Below, piece by piece: positions 1 to 5,973 of a DNA stretch of 13,992 bases. The position numbers and the translations under genes are program-made. The notes under the pieces were generated by a model. That model ran no database searches. It had not been told where the DNA came from and saw nothing but the letters and a program-made list of their open reading frames with translations. Source of the DNA: an uncultured Granulosicoccaceae bacterium (GTDB lineage: Bacteria; Pseudomonadota; Gammaproteobacteria; Granulosicoccales; Granulosicoccaceae); contig CALFBL010000180.1 of the NCBI GenBank assembly GCA_937951695.1, positions 1 through 13,992 on the forward strand, read 5' to 3'. Positions within the stretch are counted from its first letter, which is position 1, and each line of letters opens with the position of its first letter.

Positions 1-318
1 CAGGCGTCGGTTAACGACGAGCAATATCATGAAGCGTGTGTGTTGAAAGTAATGCTAACTCGCGAACGGCTGTGTCATGAATTGACCGCGCGTGGCTTCA
101 CTGTTCTGCCCAGTGCTGCAAATTTTGTATTTGCGTCTCCGGAAAAAACTGGCAAAACTGCCAGAGATCTGTTCGATTACCTGAACGAACACGACGTGTT
201 GGTCAGGCATTGGTCGCAGCCACTGATTAAAGACTGGCTGCGAATTAGTATTGGCACCGATGTCGAGACCGATCGATTTTTAGATGTTCTCGACGAGGCG
301 CTCGCGATCAACTTGTGA
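1..318 (+). CDS. hisC: Histidinol-phosphate aminotransferase, C-terminal part (5' end outside window)
   Basis: The window opens inside this reading frame; 105 codons and the TGA stop are visible. HisC is a cytoplasmic PLP-dependent enzyme that exchanges the amino group between glutamate and imidazole acetol phosphate to give histidinol phosphate, in histidine biosynthesis. The visible part matches the small C-terminal domain of class I/II aminotransferases of the HisC type: a Gly-Phe then 'LPSAANFVF' stretch, a 'VLVRHW' segment, and the closing 'LRISIGT' motif, whose arginine is the family's substrate-binding residue. The PLP lysine lies upstream of the window. A GTG at 40 could start a shorter frame, but the homology-like sequence continues to base 1, so it is internal. 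The stop overlaps the start of the next gene (GTGA, 315-318), implying co-transcription and translational coupling. A related aminotransferase with another substrate is the main alternative. Confidence 0.85.
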   Translation, partial: QASVNDEQYHEACVLKVMLTRERLCHELTARGFTVLPSAANFVFASPEKTGKTARDLFDYLNEHDVLVRHWSQPLIKDWLRISIGTDVETDRFLDVLDEALAINL

Positions 319-1442
319 AGTCGTTTAACCGCAGCAGCGTGTTTCTTCGCATTCTGAAAACCGCGCTGAGTGTTTTATTGGCCGCTGGCTTGTCTGTGGT
401 CAAAGCGCAGGACGTTAAGGATGCCGAATCCGTGTCTGACGCACAGCTTGGGCCCATTTATGGGCCGGTTCCTCGGCTCGAACAACCCGACTACATACTC
501 AAAGAGATCAAAAAAAAGGACGACTTGCTGCCTTCATTGATCGATAACATGGAAGACCTGGTTGGCAACGTCGGATCGATGGCCGACACAGCCCAGCGTG
601 CGACCAGCGACAGATTCAACCGGTTCATTCTCACCATCGATGATTTTTTTGGTGCTGCGGAATCCACAACTGAAACCAAACGCAGTTGGGGACGATTGCG
701 TATCGACGGCGTCAGATCCGCTGATGACGAGTTTGAGGCGAAGGTTCGTCTCAAATTGAGGGTGGTTTTGCCTCGGACTGAGCAGCGACTCCGCCTGTTG
801 CTGAGCACCGAAGAATCTGACAACGATTCGACGCAAAACCAGGCGGGTCTTGAAGCCGAAACCAATGATCAGAACGTCGCGTTGGCGCTGCGCTTGGTGC
901 GCTCATTCAAGGATCGGGTCAGGCTTAAATTTGACATCGGAACGCGTCAACGCGACAGCCAGTTGCAATTGTTTGGACGAATCAGTGCGTCGAACACCAT
1001 GGAGCTGCCTTTTGGGTGGGAGCAGCGGATCAGTAATAATTTTTTCCTGTACTCCGCCTCCGGGTACCAAAACAAGTTCAAATTGGAGTACCGACGTCCA
1101 TTTACGTCTCGAGACAACGTATTTTTTCGCAGTGCGACATCGATAGAGGGCAATAATGGCGTCAGCGGTGTGTCGATCAATGAGACAATTGGGTTCTACG
1201 TTGATGTGAGCGACCGGACGGTGGTGGCCTTTGAAGGGCTGTATGATTACGTTACCTCTAAAAATGAAGAAACCAATACACGCTATCTCGGCTCGGAATA
1301 CCGGATACGGTTTCGTCAAAATATCTGGCGTCCATACTTTTTTTACGAAATCTGGCCGACGGTGTCATTTCCCGCTACATCGGACTTCGAACTGGAGTAC
1401 GGAGGCTTGGCGCGGATTGAATTACTATTCGGTCAATTTTGA
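315..1442 (+). CDS. Exported outer-membrane-type beta-barrel protein, unknown function
   Basis: I do not recognise a named family for this 375-residue protein. It starts with GTG inside the hisC stop codon. A basic N-terminus and a hydrophobic core (about residues 9-29) form a signal peptide with a likely cleavage after Val-Lys-Ala at residue 31. Residues of about 32-105 are polar and charged, probably partly helical and periplasmic. From about residue 115 the sequence turns into many short alternating hydrophobic/polar stretches rich in Arg, Tyr and Phe, separated by polar turns, as in transmembrane beta strands. The last residues alternate and end in phenylalanine ('IELLFGQF'), the typical C-terminal signal for insertion by the BAM complex. 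No strong Shine-Dalgarno sequence is visible, so translation probably depends on coupling to hisC. A role as a porin-like or envelope-structural protein is inference only; no catalytic motif is seen. Confidence 0.7.
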   Translation: MKSFNRSSVFLRILKTALSVLLAAGLSVVKAQDVKDAESVSDAQLGPIYGPVPRLEQPDYILKEIKKKDDLLPSLIDNMEDLVGNVGSMADTAQRATSDRFNRFILTIDDFFGAAESTTETKRSWGRLRIDGVRSADDEFEAKVRLKLRVVLPRTEQRLRLLLSTEESDNDSTQNQAGLEAETNDQNVALALRLVRSFKDRVRLKFDIGTRQRDSQLQLFGRISASNTMELPFGWEQRISNNFFLYSASGYQNKFKLEYRRPFTSRDNVFFRSATSIEGNNGVSGVSINETIGFYVDVSDRTVVAFEGLYDYVTSKNEETNTRYLGSEYRIRFRQNIWRPYFFYEIWPTVSFPATSDFELEYGGLARIELLFGQF

Positions 1443-1451
1443 GCGACAAAC

Positions 1452-2093
1452 GTGAAGCTGGTGTGCCTAAGCGATACGCACGGCGACCACCATCAGGTTG
1501 AGGTCCCGCACGGCGACGTGCTGGTGCACGCCGGTGACGTAACCGCCCACGGAACCGAACAGGACTTTCTCGACTTCCTCGATTGGTTCGACGCATTTCC
1601 CCATCCGAATAAGCTCTTTGTTGCCGGTAATCACGATCGTTTCCTCGAACAGTTACCAGACCGGGCCCTTGAACATGTCAGCGACCGAAGTGTAATTTGG
1701 CTAAACGACTCGGGTATCACCATCGATGGGATCAAATTTTGGGGCTCACCGATTACCCTACGCTTTCACAATTGGTCGTTCATGCGTGACCCAGGGGATG
1801 ACATTGCTACGCATTGGGAACAGATTCCGGATAACACTGATGTGTTAATCACACACGGCCCACCGCATGGAATCCTGGATCTGGTGCGACGGCAAGACGG
1901 CAGTGAGGAACAAACCGGCTGTCCCCAGCTGCTGGAGGTTATTTTGAAAATGCAGCCGAACGTGCATATATTCGGGCATATTCATGAAGAATATGGCGTT
2001 TCCAGTAAGTCCGGGATTGAATTTCTTAACGTTAGCACTATGAATCAGTCATATCGCATTGCAAATTCCCCGGTTGTCTACAATCTGAGCTGA
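1452..2093 (+). CDS. Calcineurin-like metallophosphoesterase (MPPED / UPF0046 type)
   Basis: This 213-residue protein carries the complete metal-binding set of the calcineurin-like phosphoesterase fold. The motifs are D8-x-H10 in 'SDTHGD', D29 in 'HAGDVT', N60-H61-D62 in 'AGNHD', H135 in 'THGPPHG' and H176-x-H178 in 'FGHIHE'. The 'THGPPHG...D' and 'GHIHEEYG' forms and the short length match the MPPED1/MPPED2 (UPF0046) branch, whose animal members hydrolyse cyclic nucleotides and other phosphodiesters; bacterial substrates are mostly unknown. It lacks a signal peptide, so it should be cytoplasmic with two bound divalent metals. The GTG at 1452 puts the first motif eight residues from the start, as expected for the fold, although its Shine-Dalgarno sequence is weak. 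Only 9 bases separate it from the barrel gene, so it likely shares that transcript. The substrate cannot be told from sequence. Confidence 0.88.
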   Translation: MKLVCLSDTHGDHHQVEVPHGDVLVHAGDVTAHGTEQDFLDFLDWFDAFPHPNKLFVAGNHDRFLEQLPDRALEHVSDRSVIWLNDSGITIDGIKFWGSPITLRFHNWSFMRDPGDDIATHWEQIPDNTDVLITHGPPHGILDLVRRQDGSEEQTGCPQLLEVILKMQPNVHIFGHIHEEYGVSSKSGIEFLNVSTMNQSYRIANSPVVYNLS

Positions 2094-2145
2094 GCATTGT
2101 TACGGTTGCGCAGCGGTTGGAATTATTACTAAGGAGAGCGCCGAA

Positions 2146-2781
2146 ATGCGTAATGGATCATCACAAACAACCCGAGTAACAGGCTTAGTGTCCGCTTTGT
2201 TTGTATCGGGGTCTGTGGCAGTGACAATCTCGATCAAGCCAGCGTGGGCAGACGAACAATCGGTGATCGATACCATCGCTGCCTGCAACGATGCGGCTAG
2301 CTTGTTGGAAGCCAACGACATCGATGCGGCTCTTGAAGAAGCGGCGTGGTGTCATGAGGGGCTCCAACAGATCAAACAAACGCAGGCTTTGGATATCTTT
2401 CCGGACGCTGTCGATGGTTTCAGCGGTGGCGATGTCATCAACGAAAGTGCGCTCGGTATGATGCTGTTGACTCGGGAGTACCAGCAAGACGCCAAGTCGA
2501 TTACGGTGAATTTGACCGTGGGAGGCATGGCGGGTTTGGGCGGGTCACTGACAGAGCTGATGAATGCGTTTGGCGGGGCCGTTGGTGCTGAAGGCAAGAA
2601 GCTCAGAATTCAACGCCGAGCCGTGACCGATCTCAGTGACTCAGGCTCAGCCGATTTCTCTGTTGCCCTAAGGAGCGGCGGCCTGATGAGCGTCACCTCG
2701 ACAACCGTTAACGCAGAGGACGTCATCCGCTTTTTGCGTGAATTTCCAATCGCGGAACTGGACGACGCACTAGATAAGTAG
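2146..2781 (+). CDS. Exported protein of unknown function with Gly-rich segment
   Basis: This 211-residue protein is preceded by a good Shine-Dalgarno sequence (AAGGAG, 2131-2136, nine bases before ATG), so the start is well supported. The N-terminus looks like a signal peptide, with a polar/basic start, a hydrophobic stretch at about 13-30 and a likely cleavage after Ala-Trp-Ala at residue 35. The mature part begins with a helical region containing C47 and C69, which could form a disulfide across a helical hairpin in the periplasm. A hydrophobic glycine-rich stretch follows (about 125-147), then beta-like segments and a final short helix. No catalytic motif or named domain is recognised. Its own ribosome site and the 52-base gap to the phosphoesterase suggest partly independent expression. 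It could be a soluble periplasmic protein or, because of the Gly-rich stretch, one that touches a membrane. Confidence 0.72.
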   Translation: MRNGSSQTTRVTGLVSALFVSGSVAVTISIKPAWADEQSVIDTIAACNDAASLLEANDIDAALEEAAWCHEGLQQIKQTQALDIFPDAVDGFSGGDVINESALGMMLLTREYQQDAKSITVNLTVGGMAGLGGSLTELMNAFGGAVGAEGKKLRIQRRAVTDLSDSGSADFSVALRSGGLMSVTSTTVNAEDVIRFLREFPIAELDDALDK

Positions 2782-2789
2782 CGCTGGAG

Positions 2790-2824
2790 CCGATTGGGTA
2801 TGGGCGCTGCCAAGACCCGATCGG
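2790..2824 (+). terminator. Possible hairpin terminator between convergent genes
   Basis: CCGATTGGGT (2790-2799) pairs with ACCCGATCGG (2815-2824): ten base pairs including one G-T wobble, around a 15-base loop that can add a short TGG/CCA stem. It lies nine bases after the stop of the plus-strand gene and 24 bases from the end of the minus-strand cytochrome gene. A loosely T-rich run (TGTTGTCTT) follows on the plus strand; none follows on the minus strand. It therefore fits a terminator for the plus-strand gene better than a bidirectional one. Confidence 0.42.
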
Positions 2825-2848
2825 TGTTGTCTTAACCGGATACTGCGC

Positions 2849-3481
2849 TTAGTGCAAACCCATGATGTAGTTAGACAGTGCCTGAATTTCTGTGTCCGTC
2901 AAACGTTCGGCTATTGAGCGCATCATCGCATTGGGGTCGTTGGTACGCTCTTTTGAACGGAAGTGCTCTAGCTGAAGTTTGATGTAACCGGCGTTCTGTC
3001 CTGCGAGGGCCGGCCATGCGGCAGCAGGGTTGCCCTGACCACTGGCACCGTGGCAACCGGTACACGATGGAATTCCGGCCGCTGAAATACCGCCTCTGAA
3101 AATGTCCATGCCACGCTGCAGGCCTTCTTCGTTAGCGATGCCTTCTATCGGTGGCAAACTGGCGTAGTAAGCACTGATATCTTCGATGTCCTCGTCTTGC
3201 AGGGCGGCTGACATTCCGGCCATGATCGCGTTGGCTCGCTCACCGGACTTGTAATCGCGCAGCTGTTTTGACAGGTAGCTTTCGTTCTGTCCGGCCAGAT
3301 TCGGGTATTCAGGCAGCAAGGCTTTACCGTCGAGCCCATGGCAACCGGCGCAGGAAGCCGCCTTGTTTTTGCCTGCGGCGGGGTCGCCTGCAACGGCTGC
3401 GGTGGATACTGCAGACAATGCGACTATAGCCAGAATCGTGGCGACACGGTGCGCGGTTGATTTTGACAACGCTTTGAACAT
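2849..3481 (-). CDS. Cytochrome c4-like diheme cytochrome c
   Basis: This is a periplasmic or membrane-attached electron carrier with two c-type hemes; cytochromes c4 usually pass electrons to terminal oxidases. The start at 3481 gives 210 residues with a proper signal peptide (basic 'KALSKSTAHR', hydrophobic core about 13-30, cleavage after Ala-Val-Ala at 31). A longer frame from 3529 is less likely: it adds 16 residues without signal character, whereas AGGAAA (plus positions 3487-3492) sits five bases before 3481. Two tandem cytochrome domains are visible. The first heme site is C44-A-G-C47-H48 with M87 or M90 as likely axial methionine; the second is C140-T-G-C143-H144 with M186 or M187. 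Both domains repeat 'P-x-LAGQN' and a 'Y-[LI]-x-x-Q-L' helix, as in the c4 family. It is divergent from engB, a pairing known in gammaproteobacteria. No convincing promoter was found in the 104-base gap. Confidence 0.93.
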   Translation of the reverse strand: MFKALSKSTAHRVATILAIVALSAVSTAAVAGDPAAGKNKAASCAGCHGLDGKALLPEYPNLAGQNESYLSKQLRDYKSGERANAIMAGMSAALQDEDIEDISAYYASLPPIEGIANEEGLQRGMDIFRGGISAAGIPSCTGCHGASGQGNPAAAWPALAGQNAGYIKLQLEHFRSKERTNDPNAMMRSIAERLTDTEIQALSNYIMGLH

Positions 3482-3585
3482 TGGTATTTCCTGAATTAAT
3501 AAAGCATTAAACTGGGGTGGGCGATCCATCCATCCACTCTCCCGAGTTTATCAGACTGCAGCACTTATCAATTGCTACGAACCTC

Positions 3586-4197
3586 ATGAATGAATCCTAC
3601 TTCCTGGCCAGCTTTGTACAAAGTGCTGATGCGTTGCCTCGCTGTCCAGAATCGATACGAGAAGTGGCTTTTGCTGGACGCTCCAATGCTGGCAAGTCCA
3701 GCGCCATCAATACGATTACCCGGCAGAAGAAACTGGCTCGAACCAGTAAGACGCCAGGACGGACGCAACTGCTCAATTACTTTGCTGTAGGGGACGCTGG
3801 ACATTTTCTCGTTGACCTGCCTGGCTACGGCTTCGCCGAGGTTTCCAAAGAGAAGAAGAAACAGTGGCAGGCGGCGATGCGCCAGTACCTGACCGCTCGT
3901 GAGCCGTTGGTCGGAGTGGTGTTGGTCATGGATATCCGGCGCCCGTTGACCGATTCCGATTGGCAGATGATCGATCTGCAGCAGCAAGGCGAGGCCGGGT
4001 TGCATGTACTGCTCACTAAAGGTGACAAATTGTCTCGCGGGGCCAGAATTCAAGCAGTTCGAGAGGTGCAAAGTGCGTTAGCTGAGGCCGGTGTGGAGGC
4101 AACGATCCAAGATTTCTCGTCCTTGAAAGCCGAAGGCGTCAGCGACGCACATCAAATTCTGGATGCTTGGTTGTTCGATACCGGATTGGCTATTTAG
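3586..4197 (+). CDS. engB: Ribosome-biogenesis GTPase EngB/YsxC (YihA)
   Basis: EngB is a small cytoplasmic GTPase needed for late assembly of the large ribosomal subunit and is essential in many bacteria. All G motifs are present, numbering from the ATG at 3586 (203 residues): G1 'GRSNAGKSS' at 31-39, G2 region 'TPGRTQ' at 56-61, G3 'DLPGYG' at 77-82, G4 'TKGDK' at 144-148 and G5 'SSLK' at 178-181. G4 has Gly where the family usually has Ala (TKADK), a mild change that keeps the base-specifying Asp. The frame is open from a GTG at 3517, but those 23 extra residues have no family character, and the ATG start gives the expected short lead of about 25 residues before the core. Neither start has a good Shine-Dalgarno sequence. 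It is transcribed away from the cytochrome c4 gene. Confidence 0.93.
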   Translation: MNESYFLASFVQSADALPRCPESIREVAFAGRSNAGKSSAINTITRQKKLARTSKTPGRTQLLNYFAVGDAGHFLVDLPGYGFAEVSKEKKKQWQAAMRQYLTAREPLVGVVLVMDIRRPLTDSDWQMIDLQQQGEAGLHVLLTKGDKLSRGARIQAVREVQSALAEAGVEATIQDFSSLKAEGVSDAHQILDAWLFDTGLAI

Positions 4198-4230
4198 TCC
4201 CTATGGGACCAAATTAGAACAATTCGGCTT

Positions 4231-4236
4231 TATAAT
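4231..4236 (+). promoter_or_regulatory. Candidate -10 box (TATAAT)
   Basis: This is a perfect sigma70 -10 hexamer within CTTTATAATCC. No good -35 hexamer lies 16-18 bases upstream (the stretch reads ACCAAA or similar), so if it is used it would need an activator or another contact. It lies 34 bases after the engB stop and 260 bases before the binding-protein start codon. Confidence 0.35.
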
Positions 4237-4259
4237 CCCTGTGCTTCGCAGTAATTAGT

Positions 4260-4276
4260 TGTTACCTTTCGTAACA
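4260..4276 (+). promoter_or_regulatory. Dyad TGTTAC-N5-GTAACA, possible operator or small hairpin
   Basis: Six perfectly complementary bases lie on each side of CTTTC. Centred about 32 bases downstream of the candidate TATAAT, it could be a repressor site overlapping the early transcribed region, or a weak RNA hairpin. I cannot assign it to a regulator family. Confidence 0.35.
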
Positions 4277-4342
4277 GGCATGGTGTTAGTTCCGGTGCGT
4301 GACAGTATAAATGCTTGGTATTGTCGCTAAACTGCTGAATTT

Positions 4343-4360
4343 AAAAGAAATATTTCTTTT
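4343..4360 (+). promoter_or_regulatory. 18-base perfect palindrome AAAAGAAATATTTCTTTT
   Basis: AAAAGAAAT is followed directly by its exact reverse complement ATTTCTTTT. With no loop it is more natural as a binding site for a dimeric DNA-binding protein than as an RNA hairpin. It lies 137 bases before the binding-protein start codon. The sequence is A/T-rich, so chance cannot be excluded. Confidence 0.4.
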
Positions 4361-4437
4361 TAGAAGTCTTGCCTCGCGCGCTCTAATATTAGGCGTCCAG
4401 TCTAGGTCTTTTTGTTTAGTTGGCCTTGGTCGGTAAG

Positions 4438-4484
4438 TGCAGTGAAGCCACTGCGAAAATACTACTACAACGGGCTCGCACCCG
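4438..4484 (+). promoter_or_regulatory. Two small hairpins in the leader next to the Shine-Dalgarno site
   Basis: GCAGTG (4439-4444) pairs perfectly with CACTGC (4449-4454) around AAGC, with a flanking T-G wobble (4438/4455). A second, CGGG (4471-4474) with CCCG (4481-4484), has a six-base loop, and its last G is the first base of the Shine-Dalgarno sequence GGAGGAG. The structures could protect the message or tune access to the ribosome site. The first is solid as a drawn structure; the second is short. Confidence 0.4.
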
Positions 4485-4496
4485 GAGGAGAACACA

Positions 4497-5846
4497 ATGA
4501 GTTCTGAAAAGAAACGGTCGCAACTGCCGTTGACACGTCGATCAGTACTGAAAGCCGGTGCGGCCGGTATCGCTGCTGGCACAGCGCCCATGATCATCTC
4601 GACCAAAGCCCACGCTTATCTAAATGAGCCGAAAGGCAGTTCAGTGACCTTGGGTTTCAACGTTCCGCAAAGTGGCCCCTATGCTGACGAAGGCGCGGAT
4701 GAGCTGCGTGCTTATGAGCTGGCGGTCGAGCACCTCAACGGTGGTGGCGACGGCGGCATGATGGGAACTTTCTCATCGGATGCGTTGCAGGGCAACGGTA
4801 TTCTCGGCAAGAAAGTAGAATACGTCACTGGAGATACCCAGACCAAGCCGGATGCGGCTCGTGCATCAGCTCGTTCGATGATTGAAAAAGATGGCGCGAT
4901 CATGATCACCGGTGGTTCATCTTCTGGTGTGGCGGTTGCGGTTCAGGGTCTTTGTCAGGAAGCGGGCGTTATCTTCATGGCCGGTCTGACTCACTCAAAC
5001 GATACAACCGGTAAAGACAAGAAAGCCAACGGTTTTCGTCACTTTTTCAACTCCTACATGTCAGGTGCCGCGCTTGCGCCAATCCTCGCCGCTAACTACG
5101 GTGAAGATCGTGTTGCCTATCACTTAACCGCTGATTACAACTGGGGTTACACCACCGAGGAGGCGGTACGTACGTCGACTGAAGCTTTGGGTTGGAAGAC
5201 AGCTGCTGCGGTTAAAACGCCGCTGGCACAGACCGACTTCAGCTCCTACATCGCACCTGTGCAGGCATCCGGTGCTGACGTATTAATCCTGAATCACTAC
5301 GGCGCGAACATGGTCAATTCACTGACCTCAGCCGTTCAGTTCGGTTTGCGCAACGCACAGTCCAACGGCAAGAACTTTGAGATCGTCGTTCCGTTGTACT
5401 CTCGCCTGATGGCGAAAGGTGCTGGCGAAAACGTTAAAGGCATCTTTGGTTCAACCAACTGGCACTGGTCTCTGGAAGACGAAGGCTCTAAAGCATTCGT
5501 TAAATCTTTCGGCACCAAGTACGGTTTCCCACCCAGTCAGGCTGCTCACACCTGCTACGTTCAAACGCTTCTGTATGCAGATGCTTGCGAGCGTGCTGGT
5601 ACACACGATCCCTGTGGTGTTGGCGAAGCTCTTGAAGGCTTTGAATTTGATGGCTTGGGTAACGGTCCTACTCTGTACCGTGCTGAAGACCATCAGTGCT
5701 TCAAAGACGTACTCGTTGTGAAGGGTAAAGAAAACCCTGAGAACGAATTTGACCTTCTGGAAATTGTTGAAGTTACGCCTGTTTCGCAGGTGACGTATGA
5801 CGCGTCTATTTTCGGTGGTGAATTAGGTACTTGCAACGCAGGCTAA
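4497..5846 (+). CDS. HAAT-family ABC transporter substrate-binding protein, Tat-exported
   Basis: This 449-residue periplasmic protein is of the branched-chain amino acid binding (LivK/Peripla_BP_6) type and captures the solute for the importer encoded next to it. The N-terminus has a twin-arginine signal: 'LTRRSVLKAG' with R14-R15, a mild hydrophobic stretch and cleavage after Ala-His-Ala at 38-40. The mature chain opens with 'VTLGFNVPQSGPYADEG', the family's first strand and ligand-loop region, and contains the Ser-rich 'TGGSSSGVAV' segment, where relatives bind the ligand carboxylate. Six cysteines follow residue 140; some may form disulfides. GGAGGAG six bases before ATG is the best ribosome site in the window, and codons such as GGT, GCT, CGT and AAC are frequent, which suggests high expression. 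UrtA (urea) was considered, but the sequence does not look like it. The solute is unknown; amino acids or other small carboxylates or amides are possible. Confidence 0.9.
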   Translation: MSSEKKRSQLPLTRRSVLKAGAAGIAAGTAPMIISTKAHAYLNEPKGSSVTLGFNVPQSGPYADEGADELRAYELAVEHLNGGGDGGMMGTFSSDALQGNGILGKKVEYVTGDTQTKPDAARASARSMIEKDGAIMITGGSSSGVAVAVQGLCQEAGVIFMAGLTHSNDTTGKDKKANGFRHFFNSYMSGAALAPILAANYGEDRVAYHLTADYNWGYTTEEAVRTSTEALGWKTAAAVKTPLAQTDFSSYIAPVQASGADVLILNHYGANMVNSLTSAVQFGLRNAQSNGKNFEIVVPLYSRLMAKGAGENVKGIFGSTNWHWSLEDEGSKAFVKSFGTKYGFPPSQAAHTCYVQTLLYADACERAGTHDPCGVGEALEGFEFDGLGNGPTLYRAEDHQCFKDVLVVKGKENPENEFDLLEIVEVTPVSQVTYDASIFGGELGTCNAG

Positions 5847-5860
5847 GCCTCGTTTTTGAA

Positions 5861-5909
5861 TCACGCTTGCCCGGAGCCGGACTGCAACTTCGGCTCGGGG
5901 TAGGCGTGA
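5861..5909 (+). repeat. Strong 19-bp imperfect hairpin between binding-protein and permease genes
   Basis: TCACGCTTGCCCGGAGCCG (5861-5879) folds onto CGGCTCGGGGTAGGCGTGA (5891-5909) around an 11-base loop. Eighteen of 19 positions pair, two as G-T wobbles, with one G-G mismatch. It lies 14 bases after the binding-protein stop in a 127-base gap. No T-run follows, so it is not a classical terminator. In comparable operons (for example malE-malF) such structures shield the upstream message from 3' exonucleases, giving more binding protein than membrane subunits; that role here is inference. Confidence 0.7.
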
Positions 5910-5973
5910 ACCCTCAACGATAACTCCCACACGGGTCCGACTTGCGACTTACGTGGATGACTAAGCGACTCTC

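Larger units (their letters stand above)
4198..4496 (+). promoter_or_regulatory. Gene-free leader/promoter region of the ABC importer operon
   Basis: No convincing gene lies in these 299 bases. In order they hold a dyad directly at the engB stop (GTCCC-TAT-GGGAC, 4197-4209), a perfect TATAAT (4231-4236), the dyad TGTTAC-N5-GTAACA (4260-4276), a second possible -10 (TATAAAT, 4306-4312), an 18-base perfect palindrome (4343-4360), a 10-base palindrome CTAATATTAG (4383-4392), a hairpin (4438-4455) and a small hairpin (4471-4484) touching the strong Shine-Dalgarno sequence GGAGGAG (4484-4490). Transcription from the first -10 would give a 5' untranslated leader of about 250 bases. I recognise no known riboswitch class. 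That this is the control region of the downstream operon is inferred from position and structure. Confidence 0.6.

Noticed and set aside
903..1319. Minus-strand open frame of 138 codons inside the barrel gene
   Set aside because: It lies opposite a gene with signal peptide and barrel pattern and shows no domain or ribosome site.
3568..4071. Minus-strand open frame of 167 codons opposite engB
   Set aside because: It is a shadow of a certain gene with complete GTPase motifs; its product has no recognisable features.
4197..4209. GTCCC-TAT-GGGAC dyad at the engB stop as a terminator
   Set aside because: The stem is only five pairs with a three-base loop and no T-run after it.
4280..4330. Possible 16-codon leader peptide (ATG at 4280, stop TAA at 4328) in the importer leader
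   Set aside because: No Shine-Dalgarno sequence at usable spacing and no run of a regulatory amino acid; likely chance.
4418..4441. Sigma54-like promoter (TTGG...TGC) before the importer operon
   Set aside because: The GG and GC elements have the wrong spacing (nine or fifteen bases instead of ten).
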